Positions 9,160-18,131 of a stretch of DNA of 64,000 nt are shown here, one piece after another (position 1 is the first letter of the stretch; every line of letters begins with the position of its first letter). The position numbers were made by a program, and so were the translations under genes. The notes under the pieces were generated by a model that was given only the letters and a program-made list of their open reading frames with translations, was not told the origin of the DNA and searched no databases. Source of the stretch: UBA1426 sp050953365 (GTDB lineage Bacteria; Bacillota; Clostridia; Peptostreptococcales; Anaerovoracaceae); contig JBMNMN010000002.1 of assembly GCA_050953365.1 (NCBI GenBank), positions 496,001 to 560,000 of the forward strand, given 5' to 3'.

Positions 9160-10056
9160 TTATTTTTTTCGTACAGAAAGCTGGGTTGCAATCTGTGTAA
9201 AGAATTCTCCTTCTTCATAGAAGGGCTCCATAATTTCCAATGCCTTGGCGGTGAGATCTGCAAGTCTCTTCTCTGCCGCTTCTACGCCAAAGATTCCGGG
9301 AAAGGTGCATTTAGAATGAGCGTAGTCTTTTCCGGCGCTTTTTCCCATGGCTTCGGGATCCCCGTAAACATCCAGGAGGTCATCGGCAATCTGAAAACCC
9401 AGCCCGATTACTTCTCCGTAAGATGTTAGAGCTTCGAGCCTGTCCTTATTTCCTCCGCCAAGATACGCGCCTGCCTTCAGTGATGAAACAATGAGCGCAG
9501 CCGTTTTATTGAGATGGATATACTCTAAATATTCTCTTGCGCATTGGCGTCCTTGTGACTCTATATCCGCTATCTGACCGGCTACCATGCCCCTGCAACC
9601 GGCCCCTTTTACAATTTCGTTGGCTGCTCGGACTTTGCGTTTTAATTTGTCAGGGGCATCGAAATAGAGGAGCATGTCCTTCATCATGATCTCAAAAGCA
9701 GCCGACAAGAGTCCGTCACCCGCCAGGATGGCTATATCTTCTCCGAAGACTTTGTGGTTTGAAGGCTTTCCTCTGCGCAAATCGTCATCGTCCATACAAG
9801 GAAGATCGTCATGGATCAATGAATAGGTATGGATATATTCTACAGCGATGGCATAGGGAAGCGCCGCGTTTATATCGCCGCCGCAAAATTCATTGGCAGC
9901 GAGCAGCAACACAGGCCGGATACGCTTGCCTCCTGACGACAAGCTGTATTTCATCGCTTCGTACAGAGTTTCACTTTGCTGGTCAATTTCAGGTAAGAAT
10001 CCCAATAGATGCGCGTCAATTAATTCCTTATACCTGAGATACTCTTCGTTGTACAT
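9160..10056 (-). CDS. ispA: Farnesyl diphosphate synthase / polyprenyl synthetase
   Basis: Condenses DMAPP and IPP into geranyl and farnesyl diphosphate. It has the first aspartate-rich motif DDLPCMDDDD followed by LRRGKPSNH, and the second motif DDLLDVYGD. The Gly-Lys-Arg IPP-binding stretch SSGGKRIRPVL lies near residue 37. The 298-residue length fits a short-chain E-type synthase. It follows xseB by 20 nt and precedes dxs by 15 nt, the usual clostridial order. An AGGCAGG ribosome site precedes the ATG. Confidence 0.95.
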   Translation of the reverse strand: MYNEEYLRYKELIDAHLLGFLPEIDQQSETLYEAMKYSLSSGGKRIRPVLLLAANEFCGGDINAALPYAIAVEYIHTYSLIHDDLPCMDDDDLRRGKPSNHKVFGEDIAILAGDGLLSAAFEIMMKDMLLYFDAPDKLKRKVRAANEIVKGAGCRGMVAGQIADIESQGRQCAREYLEYIHLNKTAALIVSSLKAGAYLGGGNKDRLEALTSYGEVIGLGFQIADDLLDVYGDPEAMGKSAGKDYAHSKCTFPGIFGVEAAEKRLADLTAKALEIMEPFYEEGEFFTQIATQLSVRKK

Positions 10057-10076
10057 TTTGACCTGCCTTTCCTACT

Positions 10077-10289
10077 TCAGTAATCCGATAACTCCTTCTT
10101 TACTTTGTCATATATTTGAATTTTTTTACTGGCAGCGGACAGATGCTCTTTGCACTTTTCATAATATTGCATCCCTTCCTCAAAACGGAGCAAGGCTTCT
10201 TCCAACGTTGTATTTTCAGATTTGAGCGCTTCTACAGAACTCTCAAGCCCTTCCAAGGCTTGCTCAAAACTCAGGACTTTCTTTCCCAT
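10077..10289 (-). CDS. xseB: Exodeoxyribonuclease VII small subunit
   Basis: A 70-residue helical protein with the family pattern SFEQALEGLESSVEALK and LEEALLRFEEGMQYYEKC. It forms the multi-copy small-subunit arms of exonuclease VII, which degrades single-stranded DNA with the XseA large subunit. Its start overlaps the xseA end by 26 nt, and a GAGGAGGG ribosome site precedes the ATG, indicating coupled synthesis of the two subunits. Confidence 0.94.
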   Translation of the reverse strand: MGKKVLSFEQALEGLESSVEALKSENTTLEEALLRFEEGMQYYEKCKEHLSAASKKIQIYDKVKKELSDY

Positions 10290-11499
10290 AAACCGCCCTC
10301 CTCACTTCTTCTATATAACATTTAATTTTACCATCTTTACATATAACCGTCAACAAATCGCCCGTTTTCAACGTGTTTGCCGATGTGAGCAGTTTCCCGT
10401 TCTCATCGATCAAAGCTCCGTATCCCCGTTCCATAATAGTGTACGGACTGGAAAGCCTAAGTTCCGCATGCAATTGCTCAACCGCAGTCCCCTTCTCTGC
10501 CAGCTTGTCCGAAATCATATGGAAAAGGTCTTTCCCTAAACTGTCCATATGCATCTGAGCAAGCCGAACACGGTTGGATATCTGTGTCTTTAGGTTTTCC
10601 ATATTGTAAGATTCCGTCTTAAGTTCATAGTATTGCAGGAGACGCCGCAGGGTATGTAATAGTTCCGCAGCCATACTTTTCACTGTTGTACGAAGGGCTT
10701 CTGTGTCGGGTACGGCAATTTGCGCCGCTTCTGTCGGAGTGGCGGCGCGCCGGTCAGAAACGTAATCTGCCAGAGTGAAATCCGTTTCGTGTCCCACTGC
10801 AGATATAACGGGAATTTCGGATAAGAAGATACTCCTGACTACTACTTCTTCATTAAAAGCCCAGAGCTCCTCAATGGATCCACCACCTCTTCCGGTTATA
10901 ATTACGTCGGTTTCCGGAAATATACGGTTAACGTCCTCAATGGCAGCTGCGATATCTTCGGCGGCTTCCGGTCCCTGTACAAGACATGGATAAAGAATAA
11001 CATTGACCACATCGTTTCTCTGTCGAATAATTTTCAGGATATCTCGAACCGCCGCGCCGGTTTCTGAAGTTATTACAACGACTTGTTTGGGAAATGAAGG
11101 AATGGGCTTTTTATACTTGGGATCGAAAAGCCCTTCTTTTTCGAGTTTGGCTTTCAGCGCTTCAAAAGCCATCGTAAGATTTCCCGTACCTTCCACAAGG
11201 ATATCCCGTATGTTTAAAGAGTAGGTTCCTCCTCGTTCAAATACGGAAACGTACCCTGTCGCAGTAATTAACATTCCTTCCGTCAGTTCATAGCGGAGTC
11301 TTTGGACCTGATCGGAAGGAAGAAAGCAGGAGAGCTTGCTGAATTCATCCTTCAGGGTAAAGAAAACATGCCCCGAACCATGATATTTCAAATTGGAGAT
11401 TTCACCCATTACCGAAACATTCCCCAGCAGGGGATCAGATTGGAGCACACGTTTTACATAGTTATTAAACTGAGATACGCTAACCGGTTTTATTGCCAT
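10264..11499 (-). CDS. xseA: Exodeoxyribonuclease VII large subunit
   Basis: Catalytic subunit of exonuclease VII. An N-terminal OB-fold covers about residues 5-100 (motif HVFFTLKDE). The nuclease core follows, with ITSETGAAVRDI, ITGRGGGSIEELWAFN and ISAVGHETDFTLADYVSD RAATPTEAA-type motifs, then a coiled-coil region. The 411-residue length is normal. The start overlaps the end of the upstream TsaD-like gene by 10 nt. Confidence 0.96.
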   Translation of the reverse strand: MAIKPVSVSQFNNYVKRVLQSDPLLGNVSVMGEISNLKYHGSGHVFFTLKDEFSKLSCFLPSDQVQRLRYELTEGMLITATGYVSVFERGGTYSLNIRDILVEGTGNLTMAFEALKAKLEKEGLFDPKYKKPIPSFPKQVVVITSETGAAVRDILKIIRQRNDVVNVILYPCLVQGPEAAEDIAAAIEDVNRIFPETDVIITGRGGGSIEELWAFNEEVVVRSIFLSEIPVISAVGHETDFTLADYVSDRRAATPTEAAQIAVPDTEALRTTVKSMAAELLHTLRRLLQYYELKTESYNMENLKTQISNRVRLAQMHMDSLGKDLFHMISDKLAEKGTAVEQLHAELRLSSPYTIMERGYGALIDENGKLLTSANTLKTGDLLTVICKDGKIKCYIEEVRRAVYGKESPEF

Positions 11500-12446
11500 A
11501 GTGCTTTTACTCCTAATAGTCCGATGCCAACAGCATTATCCGAGGACAGGGAAGGCTCTCCAAATGCTATGCGGCACCCCTTTGAGGAAAAATGTTCTGT
11601 GACTTTGTTTCGTATATATACACTGGAAGCTACTCCCCCGGTAAATAAAATCTTTTTGCAACCTGTTTCACTCATGGCTTTCTCGCACCAAGTGATCAAA
11701 GCCTCCGCAATCGTCTCAAACAATTGGCAGCTTAACATTGTTATGTTAGGCGATTCACCTTTGATCCACTTTGCGGCTTGGGTTTCAAGCCCCGAAAGAT
11801 TGATGTTCAGATCCTGAAAATGAACGGGCTTAAGCACGGTTTTTTCAGGAGCAAGACAGTCCGAAGCCAGTTTATCCATTTCTTTGCCCGCAGGAAAGCA
11901 GAGTCCCGACATTACACCGATGCGATCGATAACTTGTCCAAAAGACAGGTCTTTCGTGCCCCCAAGCTTGGTTATTGTGCCCTCTTTTACAAGGAGAAGC
12001 TCCGTAGTTCCGCCGGAAAGATGAAAAGCTAAAAAATGGCTTTCTAATGTCATATCGCTGCCGTATGCGCCCGCAGCCAAGTGACCTTCCTGGTGGGAAA
12101 ACCGAAATAACGGCACGTTCATAGCGGCGGCCAAAGTTTTCCCGAAAGAGAGTCCGGCAGAAAATACGGGCATATAGGAACCTTCCATCGGACGGGGTTT
12201 ATCACTAACCGCCACTGCGGCGATCCTTGAAGCGGGAATGATCCGGAAACATCCTTCAAGCAGAAGAGGCAGATTCTGAATATGCTGAAACAGGGCGTGA
12301 GACTGTCTCAATCCTCTTTCGCCCTGTCTGACCTTCAAAATTTCTCGTTGATCCAGCAAAATGCATTCCGATTTGTCTACAACCGCGACGGAAGTCGTAT
12401 AGTTGCTGGTGTCCAGAGCAAGTACTCCGGGAGTCGTATCCTTCAT
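11490..12446 (-). CDS. TsaD/Kae1-family paralogue (O-sialoglycoprotein endopeptidase-like)
   Basis: A 318-residue ASKHA-fold protein of the TsaD/Kae1 family. Seen: the N-terminal ALDTSNYTTSVAVVD phosphate-binding region, the metal-binding HQEGHLAAG motif near residue 111 (true TsaD has an HxxxH motif of this kind), FHLSGGTTELLLV, and a C-terminal FTGGVASS loop. It is shorter and more divergent than the universal TsaD that makes t6A37. Neither TsaB nor TsaE is nearby, so it is more likely a clostridial paralogue of unknown role kept between nusB and xseA than the t6A enzyme. It overlaps xseA. Confidence 0.75.
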   Translation of the reverse strand: MKDTTPGVLALDTSNYTTSVAVVDKSECILLDQREILKVRQGERGLRQSHALFQHIQNLPLLLEGCFRIIPASRIAAVAVSDKPRPMEGSYMPVFSAGLSFGKTLAAAMNVPLFRFSHQEGHLAAGAYGSDMTLESHFLAFHLSGGTTELLLVKEGTITKLGGTKDLSFGQVIDRIGVMSGLCFPAGKEMDKLASDCLAPEKTVLKPVHFQDLNINLSGLETQAAKWIKGESPNITMLSCQLFETIAEALITWCEKAMSETGCKKILFTGGVASSVYIRNKVTEHFSSKGCRIAFGEPSLSSDNAVGIGLLGVKALWQ

Positions 12447-12447
12447 T

Positions 12448-12909
12448 CTACGTGTTCTTTCCTTTTGCGATCCTTCCTAACACACCGTTCACAAATTTTC
12501 CGGAATCTTCACTTCCGAATTTTTTTGCCAATTCTACCGCTTCATTGATGGACACAGAGTTGGGAATGTCATCCATATACTGTATTTCTGCTACAGAAAG
12601 CCGCAAAACCGCCAGATCCACTTTTGCGATTCGATCGATTTTCCAATTTTCCGCTGCAGATGCCAGGAGCTCATCGATCTCGGGCTGATTTGCTGCCACG
12701 GTATCAAGCAAACGGTTAAAATACTGGATTTCAATCGGATAAACCGATGCTTCTTTTTCCGAGTCCGGATCTTCGTAATCTCTCAACTGTTTAAGGCGCT
12801 CTAAAAACGAAGTCCGCATTGCATCGCTAAAATCTTTCTGCGCCTCCATTTCATACAACAGCTGCATAACACATTCTCTGGTTTGTCTCCTGATATCCCT
12901 GTTGACCAT
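12448..12909 (-). CDS. nusB: Transcription antitermination factor NusB
   Basis: A 153-residue all-helical RNA-binding protein that works with NusE/S10 on boxA elements in rRNA operons. Seen: the N-terminal RRQTRECVMQLLYEME and the C-terminal ISINEAVELAKKFGSE-like segment followed by FVNGVLGRI, both diagnostic. A GGAGG site precedes the ATG. It follows asp23, and its UAG stop lies 1 nt before the start of the TsaD paralogue. Confidence 0.96.
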   Translation of the reverse strand: MVNRDIRRQTRECVMQLLYEMEAQKDFSDAMRTSFLERLKQLRDYEDPDSEKEASVYPIEIQYFNRLLDTVAANQPEIDELLASAAENWKIDRIAKVDLAVLRLSVAEIQYMDDIPNSVSINEAVELAKKFGSEDSGKFVNGVLGRIAKGKNT

Positions 12910-12930
12910 TTTATCCTCCGTGCATTGCGA

Positions 12931-13290
12931 TCAGGATTCTTGGAAGTGAACACCGGTTACATGTATGTTAACGGCGTTCACCGGCATCTCTATGATCTCT
13001 TCCACTTCTTTTTTTACATTTTCTTGTATATTCCAAGCTACATCCGGTATTTTTATTCCATATTCAACAATAACAGAGATATCGATGACAACGCCATCAT
13101 CACTCTGGTTAATTTTAATTCCCTTATAGAGAGGATCCTTGCCCAGCAGATTCTTCGACAGGCTGTCGGTCAATCCTCCGCTCAGACCATAGACTCCCTT
13201 TGTCTTCAGCGTTGAATTGAGAACGCATACAGCTATAACCTCGTCTGAAATCTTTACAGTCCCGATCTTTTCTTCATTGCTCGTGCTCAT
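12931..13290 (-). CDS. Asp23/Gls24 family envelope stress response protein
   Basis: A 119-residue protein of the Asp23/Gls24 (YqhY/YloU) family. It has the KISDEVIAVCVLNSTLKTKGVYGL start and the VVIDISVIVEYGIKIPDVAWNIQ core, seen as separate short segments. Family members are cytoplasmic or membrane-peripheral, and the YqhY branch is linked to acetyl-CoA carboxylase control in Bacillus. Placement between the spoIIIA operon and nusB is the usual Firmicutes context. A GAGGTG ribosome site precedes the ATG. Confidence 0.9.
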   Translation of the reverse strand: MSTSNEEKIGTVKISDEVIAVCVLNSTLKTKGVYGLSGGLTDSLSKNLLGKDPLYKGIKINQSDDGVVIDISVIVEYGIKIPDVAWNIQENVKKEVEEIIEMPVNAVNIHVTGVHFQES

Positions 13291-13354
13291 TTTGCACTCA
13301 CCTCGGTGAAATTATAGCAGATGCAGAGCAATTAATCAAACTTATACTTTCTCA

Positions 13355-14005
13355 TTAATATTTGTTTTGAATCACGATCTGATCTGCCGGCCGTTTTGTC
13401 TCTCGCAAGACCACATCCATGATTTTCGCCACATCGCTCTGGTTCAGTTCCTCTTTATTTACCGTTACATTTACCGACGTATCCGTCATGACTACAAAAG
13501 CCTCTGCAAAACCTTTATTTACGATCAGATTCTCGATAACTTTCTCCGTATTCATATATTCAATGATCTTAAGTTTTTGTTGTGTTGCATTGTCCTTTTC
13601 AGGCCCCGGCTCACTCTCTTCGATAACAGAAGTCAACATGGACAATATTTCATTGCGGTCCATGTCCAAAGCCGCCCTGATTTCCGCAAAAAATGCATCT
13701 GCGCTCTCAAGCTCTGAAATGTCGTCCGATGTAATGACAATAGCACTCTCCTCTGCAGGCGCTTCGGTATTGTTTTCAGGAGATGTCCCGGGCACGGCGG
13801 CCAGCTGTATACTGTCCACAAGCACTTCTCCGTCGTGTTCATCAATCTGCTGTTGCTCATAATTCACATAATCTTCGGAGGCGGTCAGGACATCCTTTTC
13901 TGCCAGCCTGTTGTTGATCACTCCGATAGCCAGTACCACGAACAGCATGCTCAATAAAATGAGTGTCTTTTTCCGAACGCTTTTGCTCATATAGAATCTG
14001 CTCAT
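13355..14005 (-). CDS. spoIIIAH: Stage III sporulation protein AH
   Basis: Mother-cell membrane protein that pairs with forespore SpoIIQ across the intermembrane space to build the engulfment channel. It has 216 residues: a short cytoplasmic N-terminus, one membrane helix at about 12-28 (TLILLSMLFVVLAIGVI), an acidic linker, and a C-terminal ring-building domain (about 105-215) of the YscJ/FliF-like fold. It is the last gene of the eight-gene operon, overlapping spoIIIAG by an ATGA. Confidence 0.93.
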   Translation of the reverse strand: MSRFYMSKSVRKKTLILLSMLFVVLAIGVINNRLAEKDVLTASEDYVNYEQQQIDEHDGEVLVDSIQLAAVPGTSPENNTEAPAEESAIVITSDDISELESADAFFAEIRAALDMDRNEILSMLTSVIEESEPGPEKDNATQQKLKIIEYMNTEKVIENLIVNKGFAEAFVVMTDTSVNVTVNKEELNQSDVAKIMDVVLRETKRPADQIVIQNKY

Positions 14006-14469
14006 TTATTTCCCTCCTCTATCTTTTCATAAACCTTTACATTTTGGACCGGAATATCAAATAAAGCTGTAACAGCCTCCAGGATATTTCTCTTTACGAC
14101 GATATCGGCCCCGCCTTCGGCGGCAATAATGGCGCCTTTCACTTTTCCTCCTCCGGCCGTCTCATTTTTGTCGTAAAACAAATCCCCTGCTGTTTCGGTA
14201 CTTTCATAGGTCAACATCACGTCAACGTCTCCGACCCCTTTTATCTTGCTTAGAATTTTTGACAACTTTCGTTCTTCCGATGTGGATTCTATGGCTGCGG
14301 TTTCCCAGTATTCCGATCCGCCGTCTTCGTCTACAATTTGCGTTCTTCCGTCCTTGCTCTGGGTTAGTACGTTGAGAAGGAGAAGGGCGACGATAGCGAT
14401 AACCAGTACGGACAGAAATTTATACAAAAGATCTTTTACAAACTTGTCATCTTTTAGTTTTTCTTTCAA
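14002..14469 (-). CDS. spoIIIAG: Stage III sporulation protein AG
   Basis: A 155-residue membrane-anchored protein with one helix at about 14-32 (LSVLVIAIVALLLLNVL) and a soluble ring-building domain containing the typical ILSKIKGVGDVDVMLTYE and GADIVVKRNI segments. In Bacillus, SpoIIIAG forms a large ring of the feeding-tube apparatus. It overlaps both neighbours by 4 nt (ATGA type), indicating translational coupling. Confidence 0.93.
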   Translation of the reverse strand: MKEKLKDDKFVKDLLYKFLSVLVIAIVALLLLNVLTQSKDGRTQIVDEDGGSEYWETAAIESTSEERKLSKILSKIKGVGDVDVMLTYESTETAGDLFYDKNETAGGGKVKGAIIAAEGGADIVVKRNILEAVTALFDIPVQNVKVYEKIEEGNK

Positions 14470-14849
14470 TTTGATTCCTCCTCATCATTACTATATATAT
14501 CCGCCCAAGGAAGGCTTATTCCAGGATTTTCGTCCGGATCAAGAGGTTGGCCTGCCTCTTCTGCCCTCTTGCGGTAAATGTCTTCCAATTGGCGAGTTTG
14601 CATGGTTACAATTCGTTCTAGCATCTTATTATCATCATTCCGATATAGGATTTGCCCATCCTGTGTAAGCGACAAAGCGGCGCCGATGTCTTCCACTTTG
14701 TTCCCGCCGAAAGGATAGACTATAACGGCCAAAACGATAAGAGACAAAACGAATTTTAAATACTTCTGAATATTTCCTTCCGGCAGTACAAGTTCTACAA
14801 AAGCAAGAGAGGCTGTCATCATAAAAATGTTCCATACCCAGTCTTTCAA
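14466..14849 (-). CDS. spoIIIAF: Stage III sporulation protein AF
   Basis: A 127-residue protein with two N-terminal membrane helices (about 5-22 and 30-47, ending IVLAVIVYPF) and a small soluble domain. A TTG start at 14849 is assigned from the GGGAGG site about 9 nt upstream. An ATG at 14857 in another frame leads to a stop after three codons. It lies between spoIIIAE and spoIIIAG in the conserved order. Confidence 0.88.
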   Translation of the reverse strand: MKDWVWNIFMMTASLAFVELVLPEGNIQKYLKFVLSLIVLAVIVYPFGGNKVEDIGAALSLTQDGQILYRNDDNKMLERIVTMQTRQLEDIYRKRAEEAGQPLDPDENPGISLPWADIYSNDEEESN

Positions 14850-14863
14850 AAGTCCATCCCTCC

Positions 14864-15940
14864 CTAGAGCGCCGTGCCTATGCTGATTAATATGCTGATA
14901 AAAACGATAAAGAGAACTGCGCAGAGGAACAGCACAACTGCCAGCAATATGACCGTATTACCCATTTCGTTCAGGCAGTCGGCAATGATTTTATTTCCAA
15001 TGGGCTCTACCAGCGCAGCGGTGACCTTATACACCAGAGCCACGGCAAGAACCTTGATTAACGGCATCGCCAGCAAAAGAATAATGATGATTAGGCCGAA
15101 GATGCCGATGCTGTTTTTGATGATGGATGTACAGCTGAGTACCATGTCCAAAGAATCTGCGGCAAAACCGCCGACGATGGGAATCAAATTATCTACAGAG
15201 AATTTGGCTGTCTTGATCAACATGCCGTCGGCGCTCTTTGTGACCAGACTTTGGATAGCCGTCAGACCGGAAAAAAGTGTAACGGAAAGTCCTATAATGA
15301 ATACGGCGATTGAACGCAGCAATAATGCCAGTTTTTTTATATAATCCCGATCGGCAAGGCTGTTCCCCAAAATGAATATGCAAGAAAAAAAGAGCAGCGG
15401 AAGGATCAATTTCTGAATCAGTGTTGTAAAAATTGTAACCGAAGAAATAATCACCGGGCTCAGGATACCTCCCGATGACACCCCGCCGATTGCAAGTATG
15501 AGGGGCAATAATACGGGAATTAATACCTGCATGAGCAGAGCCATATTTGAGACAGTAGACTCGCAAAGCAGGTAAACATCCCGAAAATTGAACAGACATA
15601 AGGCAATCACGACACAGCTGCATGCCATGGCGCCGATTGAAGAGGCCGCGCTTTTCCCAAATGCAGAGCAAAGATGCACCATGAGAGCCATTAAGATACA
15701 CACTGCTAATATTTGAATTCCTAAAGATATGCTGGAGTAGATCTCTTTTAAAAAATATTCTCCGATGGCTCCTGCTATCTGATCCATTTCAAAGAGCGGC
15801 TCTCGATTGATCAGACGTTCTATGATTTCCCGAATTGTCAGATTTGACAACCCAAAGGGGTCGCCTCTCCCTGCCAGTTCCTCTAGAACCTCTAAGTCCA
15901 AAGCTTCCAGCTGTTCATTGATAATATTTTTGTAATCCAT
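14864..15940 (-). CDS. spoIIIAE: Stage III sporulation protein AE
   Basis: A 358-residue polytopic membrane protein with an N-terminal extracytoplasmic segment and about seven or eight hydrophobic helices from residue 80 on. Features include LIPIVGGFAADSLDMVLSC near residue 255, a strongly conserved family stretch. It is a proposed membrane component of the mother-cell to forespore channel. The stop is UAG, followed 15 nt later by an in-frame UGA, so read-through would add very little. Confidence 0.94.
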   Translation of the reverse strand: MDYKNIINEQLEALDLEVLEELAGRGDPFGLSNLTIREIIERLINREPLFEMDQIAGAIGEYFLKEIYSSISLGIQILAVCILMALMVHLCSAFGKSAASSIGAMACSCVVIALCLFNFRDVYLLCESTVSNMALLMQVLIPVLLPLILAIGGVSSGGILSPVIISSVTIFTTLIQKLILPLLFFSCIFILGNSLADRDYIKKLALLLRSIAVFIIGLSVTLFSGLTAIQSLVTKSADGMLIKTAKFSVDNLIPIVGGFAADSLDMVLSCTSIIKNSIGIFGLIIIILLLAMPLIKVLAVALVYKVTAALVEPIGNKIIADCLNEMGNTVILLAVVLFLCAVLFIVFISILISIGTAL

Positions 15941-15947
15941 TGCCGTT

Positions 15948-16346
15948 CTAACCCTTCAGCAATTTCGTCAAGGTTTCCAACACCGACATCATCACAGGCA
16001 CTGCAATGTAAAAAATAACTACTTTGCCTGCCAACTCCACCTTCCCGCCTATTGCCTCCTCACCGGCATCCTTGCAGACCTGAGCAACAAAATCCGCAAT
16101 ATAAGCGACGGCTAGAATTTTAAGTAAAATAGGAAAAAAAGCTTTTCCGTAACTGACATTTTCATAAACGGAGCCGAGAAAATCAAAGACAGATGTAAGC
16201 TGATGCAATATAAACCCAAATATAATTAATACGGTTGCAATGATTATGTAAATAGCAGCCTCAGGTTTGTATTCCCGGATTATCGAGGTTGTGATTACAC
16301 CGCACAAGGCTACGGCAACAATTTGAAAAATATCCATTTCATTCAC
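15948..16346 (-). CDS. spoIIIAD: Stage III sporulation protein AD
   Basis: A 132-residue membrane protein with four predicted helices; it begins IFQIVAVALCG and contains EYKPEAAIYI. It is a small integral component of the SpoIIIA complex. The GTG start overlaps the spoIIIAC stop in a TAGTG arrangement, showing coupled translation. The stop codon is UAG. Confidence 0.92.
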   Translation of the reverse strand: MNEMDIFQIVAVALCGVITTSIIREYKPEAAIYIIIATVLIIFGFILHQLTSVFDFLGSVYENVSYGKAFFPILLKILAVAYIADFVAQVCKDAGEEAIGGKVELAGKVVIFYIAVPVMMSVLETLTKLLKG

Positions 16347-16546
16347 TAAAGTTGGAACATGGCCTTCACTGCCGTGAAGAAATCATTGACCATCTGTATA
16401 ATAATCACAAGTACTACGATGATGCCGGCAAGCGTTGTCATCATGGCCTGCTCTTCCCGGCCGGCTCTTATCAGTACCTGGTTGAGCACGGCTACGATAA
16501 TCCCTATGGCTGCAATTTTAAAAATAATGTCTACGGTAAAATTCAT
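16346..16546 (-). CDS. spoIIIAC: Stage III sporulation protein AC
   Basis: A 66-residue, two-helix membrane protein (about 5-24 and 34-56) with the family segment IFKIAAIGIIVAVLNQVL. The gene ends in UAG directly followed by an in-frame UGA, a tandem stop that would block pyrrolysine read-through. It sits in the standard AB-AC-AD order. Confidence 0.92.
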   Translation of the reverse strand: MNFTVDIIFKIAAIGIIVAVLNQVLIRAGREEQAMMTTLAGIIVVLVIIIQMVNDFFTAVKAMFQL

Positions 16547-16592
16547 ATTCTTTTCCTCTTTCAGTATTGATTGTCAAAAAGCAAAATGATTG

Positions 16593-17111
16593 TTACAGCA
16601 GTATGATGACTGCCAGGACGCCCGAGGCGGTTCCCAAAGCCTGATAAATCCGCCCCTTGGCTCTTCGCTCCTCTTCCGCTTGCTTTCTTTGCTTTTCCAA
16701 CCCTTTAAACAAATGTGAGAACATTGCCTGCTGGCTGACAATATCCGTTTTGCCGAGTTCAATGCCTGCATTGGACAGTATCATCCGATCCTCCTCCATG
16801 AGAGAACTTTCACCGTATACGTCTTCTACCGCCTGTTTCCAAATTGCATAGAAATCATATCTGTCATCCTTTTTTAGCGAAGCGCAGACTGCGAGCAAAA
16901 AATCCGTAGCTCTGCCTGTTGTGTGGCATGCTATGCGTTCCATTAACTCCGGAAGGGGATCGTTGCGATACTCCATCTCTGCCTGCATTATTTTCAGCGC
17001 CAAAATAAGATCCTCCAAGTGAATAACTCGGTTTTCATAGGGCTTCGCCGCCAAATACCCGACTCCCACTCCTGCTAGAAGTATGGTTATATACAACATC
17101 AAATTTACCAT
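16593..17111 (-). CDS. spoIIIAB: Stage III sporulation protein AB
   Basis: A 172-residue protein with an N-terminal membrane helix (3-20), a helical middle region with fold similarity to type II/IV secretion F-domain proteins, and a C-terminal hydrophobic helix (ALGTASGVLAVIILL). A GGAGG site precedes the ATG at 17111. It is the presumed platform protein above the SpoIIIAA ATPase. Confidence 0.92.
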   Translation of the reverse strand: MVNLMLYITILLAGVGVGYLAAKPYENRVIHLEDLILALKIMQAEMEYRNDPLPELMERIACHTTGRATDFLLAVCASLKKDDRYDFYAIWKQAVEDVYGESSLMEEDRMILSNAGIELGKTDIVSQQAMFSHLFKGLEKQRKQAEEERRAKGRIYQALGTASGVLAVIILL

Positions 17112-17149
17112 TGCTGCCTCCGTAATATATATATTCCTTGGACAAGAAT

Positions 17150-18076
17150 CTATGACTTGTTCAAAGCGGTATACAAAAGCCTGTTATGCTCATCGGTAAC
17201 CGCCGCGATTGTGCCTATTCTCGGGGTATTTGAAAGATAAACATACCTCTTGAAAACGCCTGAAGCCACATGGTTGCCGATGGCGGAACGCAGCAGTTCC
17301 TCGTAATCCTTCCCATGTATTGTCGTGAGAAGCCCTACGCCGGCGCAAAGAGCCCCTTCAATGCCCGAAAGATCTTCTGGTCTTCCGATCTCATCCGTTG
17401 CAATGACCTGCGGAGACATGCCGCGAATCAGCATCAGCATTCCTTCTCCCTTGGGACATCCATCCAGAATATCCGTCCGATGACCCAAATCAAAGCTGGG
17501 GACTCCCCGATAGCAACCTGCAATTTCGGATCTTTCATCGCATACCCCTACCCGCAACCCAAGGCCGCTCAAGTTGCGGATAAGATCGCGAAGGAGAGTT
17601 GTTTTGCCGCACATTGGTGGGGAAACGATGATCGTGTGCAGAAATCTTCCTTTCGGATCGAAAAGCCAAGGGATCAGATTGTCAGATACACCGATGATTT
17701 CACGACTCCTTCGCAAATTAAGTGAAGATACATCCTTTATGGCTTTGATCTGCCCTTTTTCCAGAATCACTCTTCCGCAAACCCCGACTCTGTGGCCGCC
17801 TTCGATGGTAATATACCCTTTTGACAGCTCATCCTGATACGCATACGCCGAGTGATTCAAGACGGAATTGAAGATGTCCTGTACCAGCTTGCTGTCCAAT
17901 GGCCGTCCGTATCTACCTTTCAGGCAATACTCTCTTCCGCCGGCAAAGAGGATCACGGGACTTCCGGCCCGGATGCGAATCTCCTCAATAGCATCCTCAT
18001 GGGTCGCTAAAAAATCGTAGATCTCCCGCTGCATTTCGGAAGGCAGCTTGGCCAGAATTTGAGCCATGTCCCCCAT
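17150..18076 (-). CDS. spoIIIAA: Stage III sporulation protein AA (secretion-type ATPase)
   Basis: A 308-residue AAA/VirB11-like ATPase that powers the SpoIIIA-SpoIIQ channel. Walker A is SPPMCGKTTLL near residue 150. The Walker B region LMLIRGMSPQVIATDEIG lies near residue 210, followed by a conserved TTIHG motif. It is the first gene of spoIIIAA-AH, with a strong AGGAGGTGA site upstream. In Bacillus the operon is driven by sigma-E in the mother cell; no confident sigma-E promoter was identified here. Confidence 0.95.
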   Translation of the reverse strand: MGDMAQILAKLPSEMQREIYDFLATHEDAIEEIRIRAGSPVILFAGGREYCLKGRYGRPLDSKLVQDIFNSVLNHSAYAYQDELSKGYITIEGGHRVGVCGRVILEKGQIKAIKDVSSLNLRRSREIIGVSDNLIPWLFDPKGRFLHTIIVSPPMCGKTTLLRDLIRNLSGLGLRVGVCDERSEIAGCYRGVPSFDLGHRTDILDGCPKGEGMLMLIRGMSPQVIATDEIGRPEDLSGIEGALCAGVGLLTTIHGKDYEELLRSAIGNHVASGVFKRYVYLSNTPRIGTIAAVTDEHNRLLYTALNKS

Positions 18077-18131
18077 CGAATCACCTCCTGTTCCACTGTA
18101 TGCTTGTACAAGGATTGATATTCATACCAAC

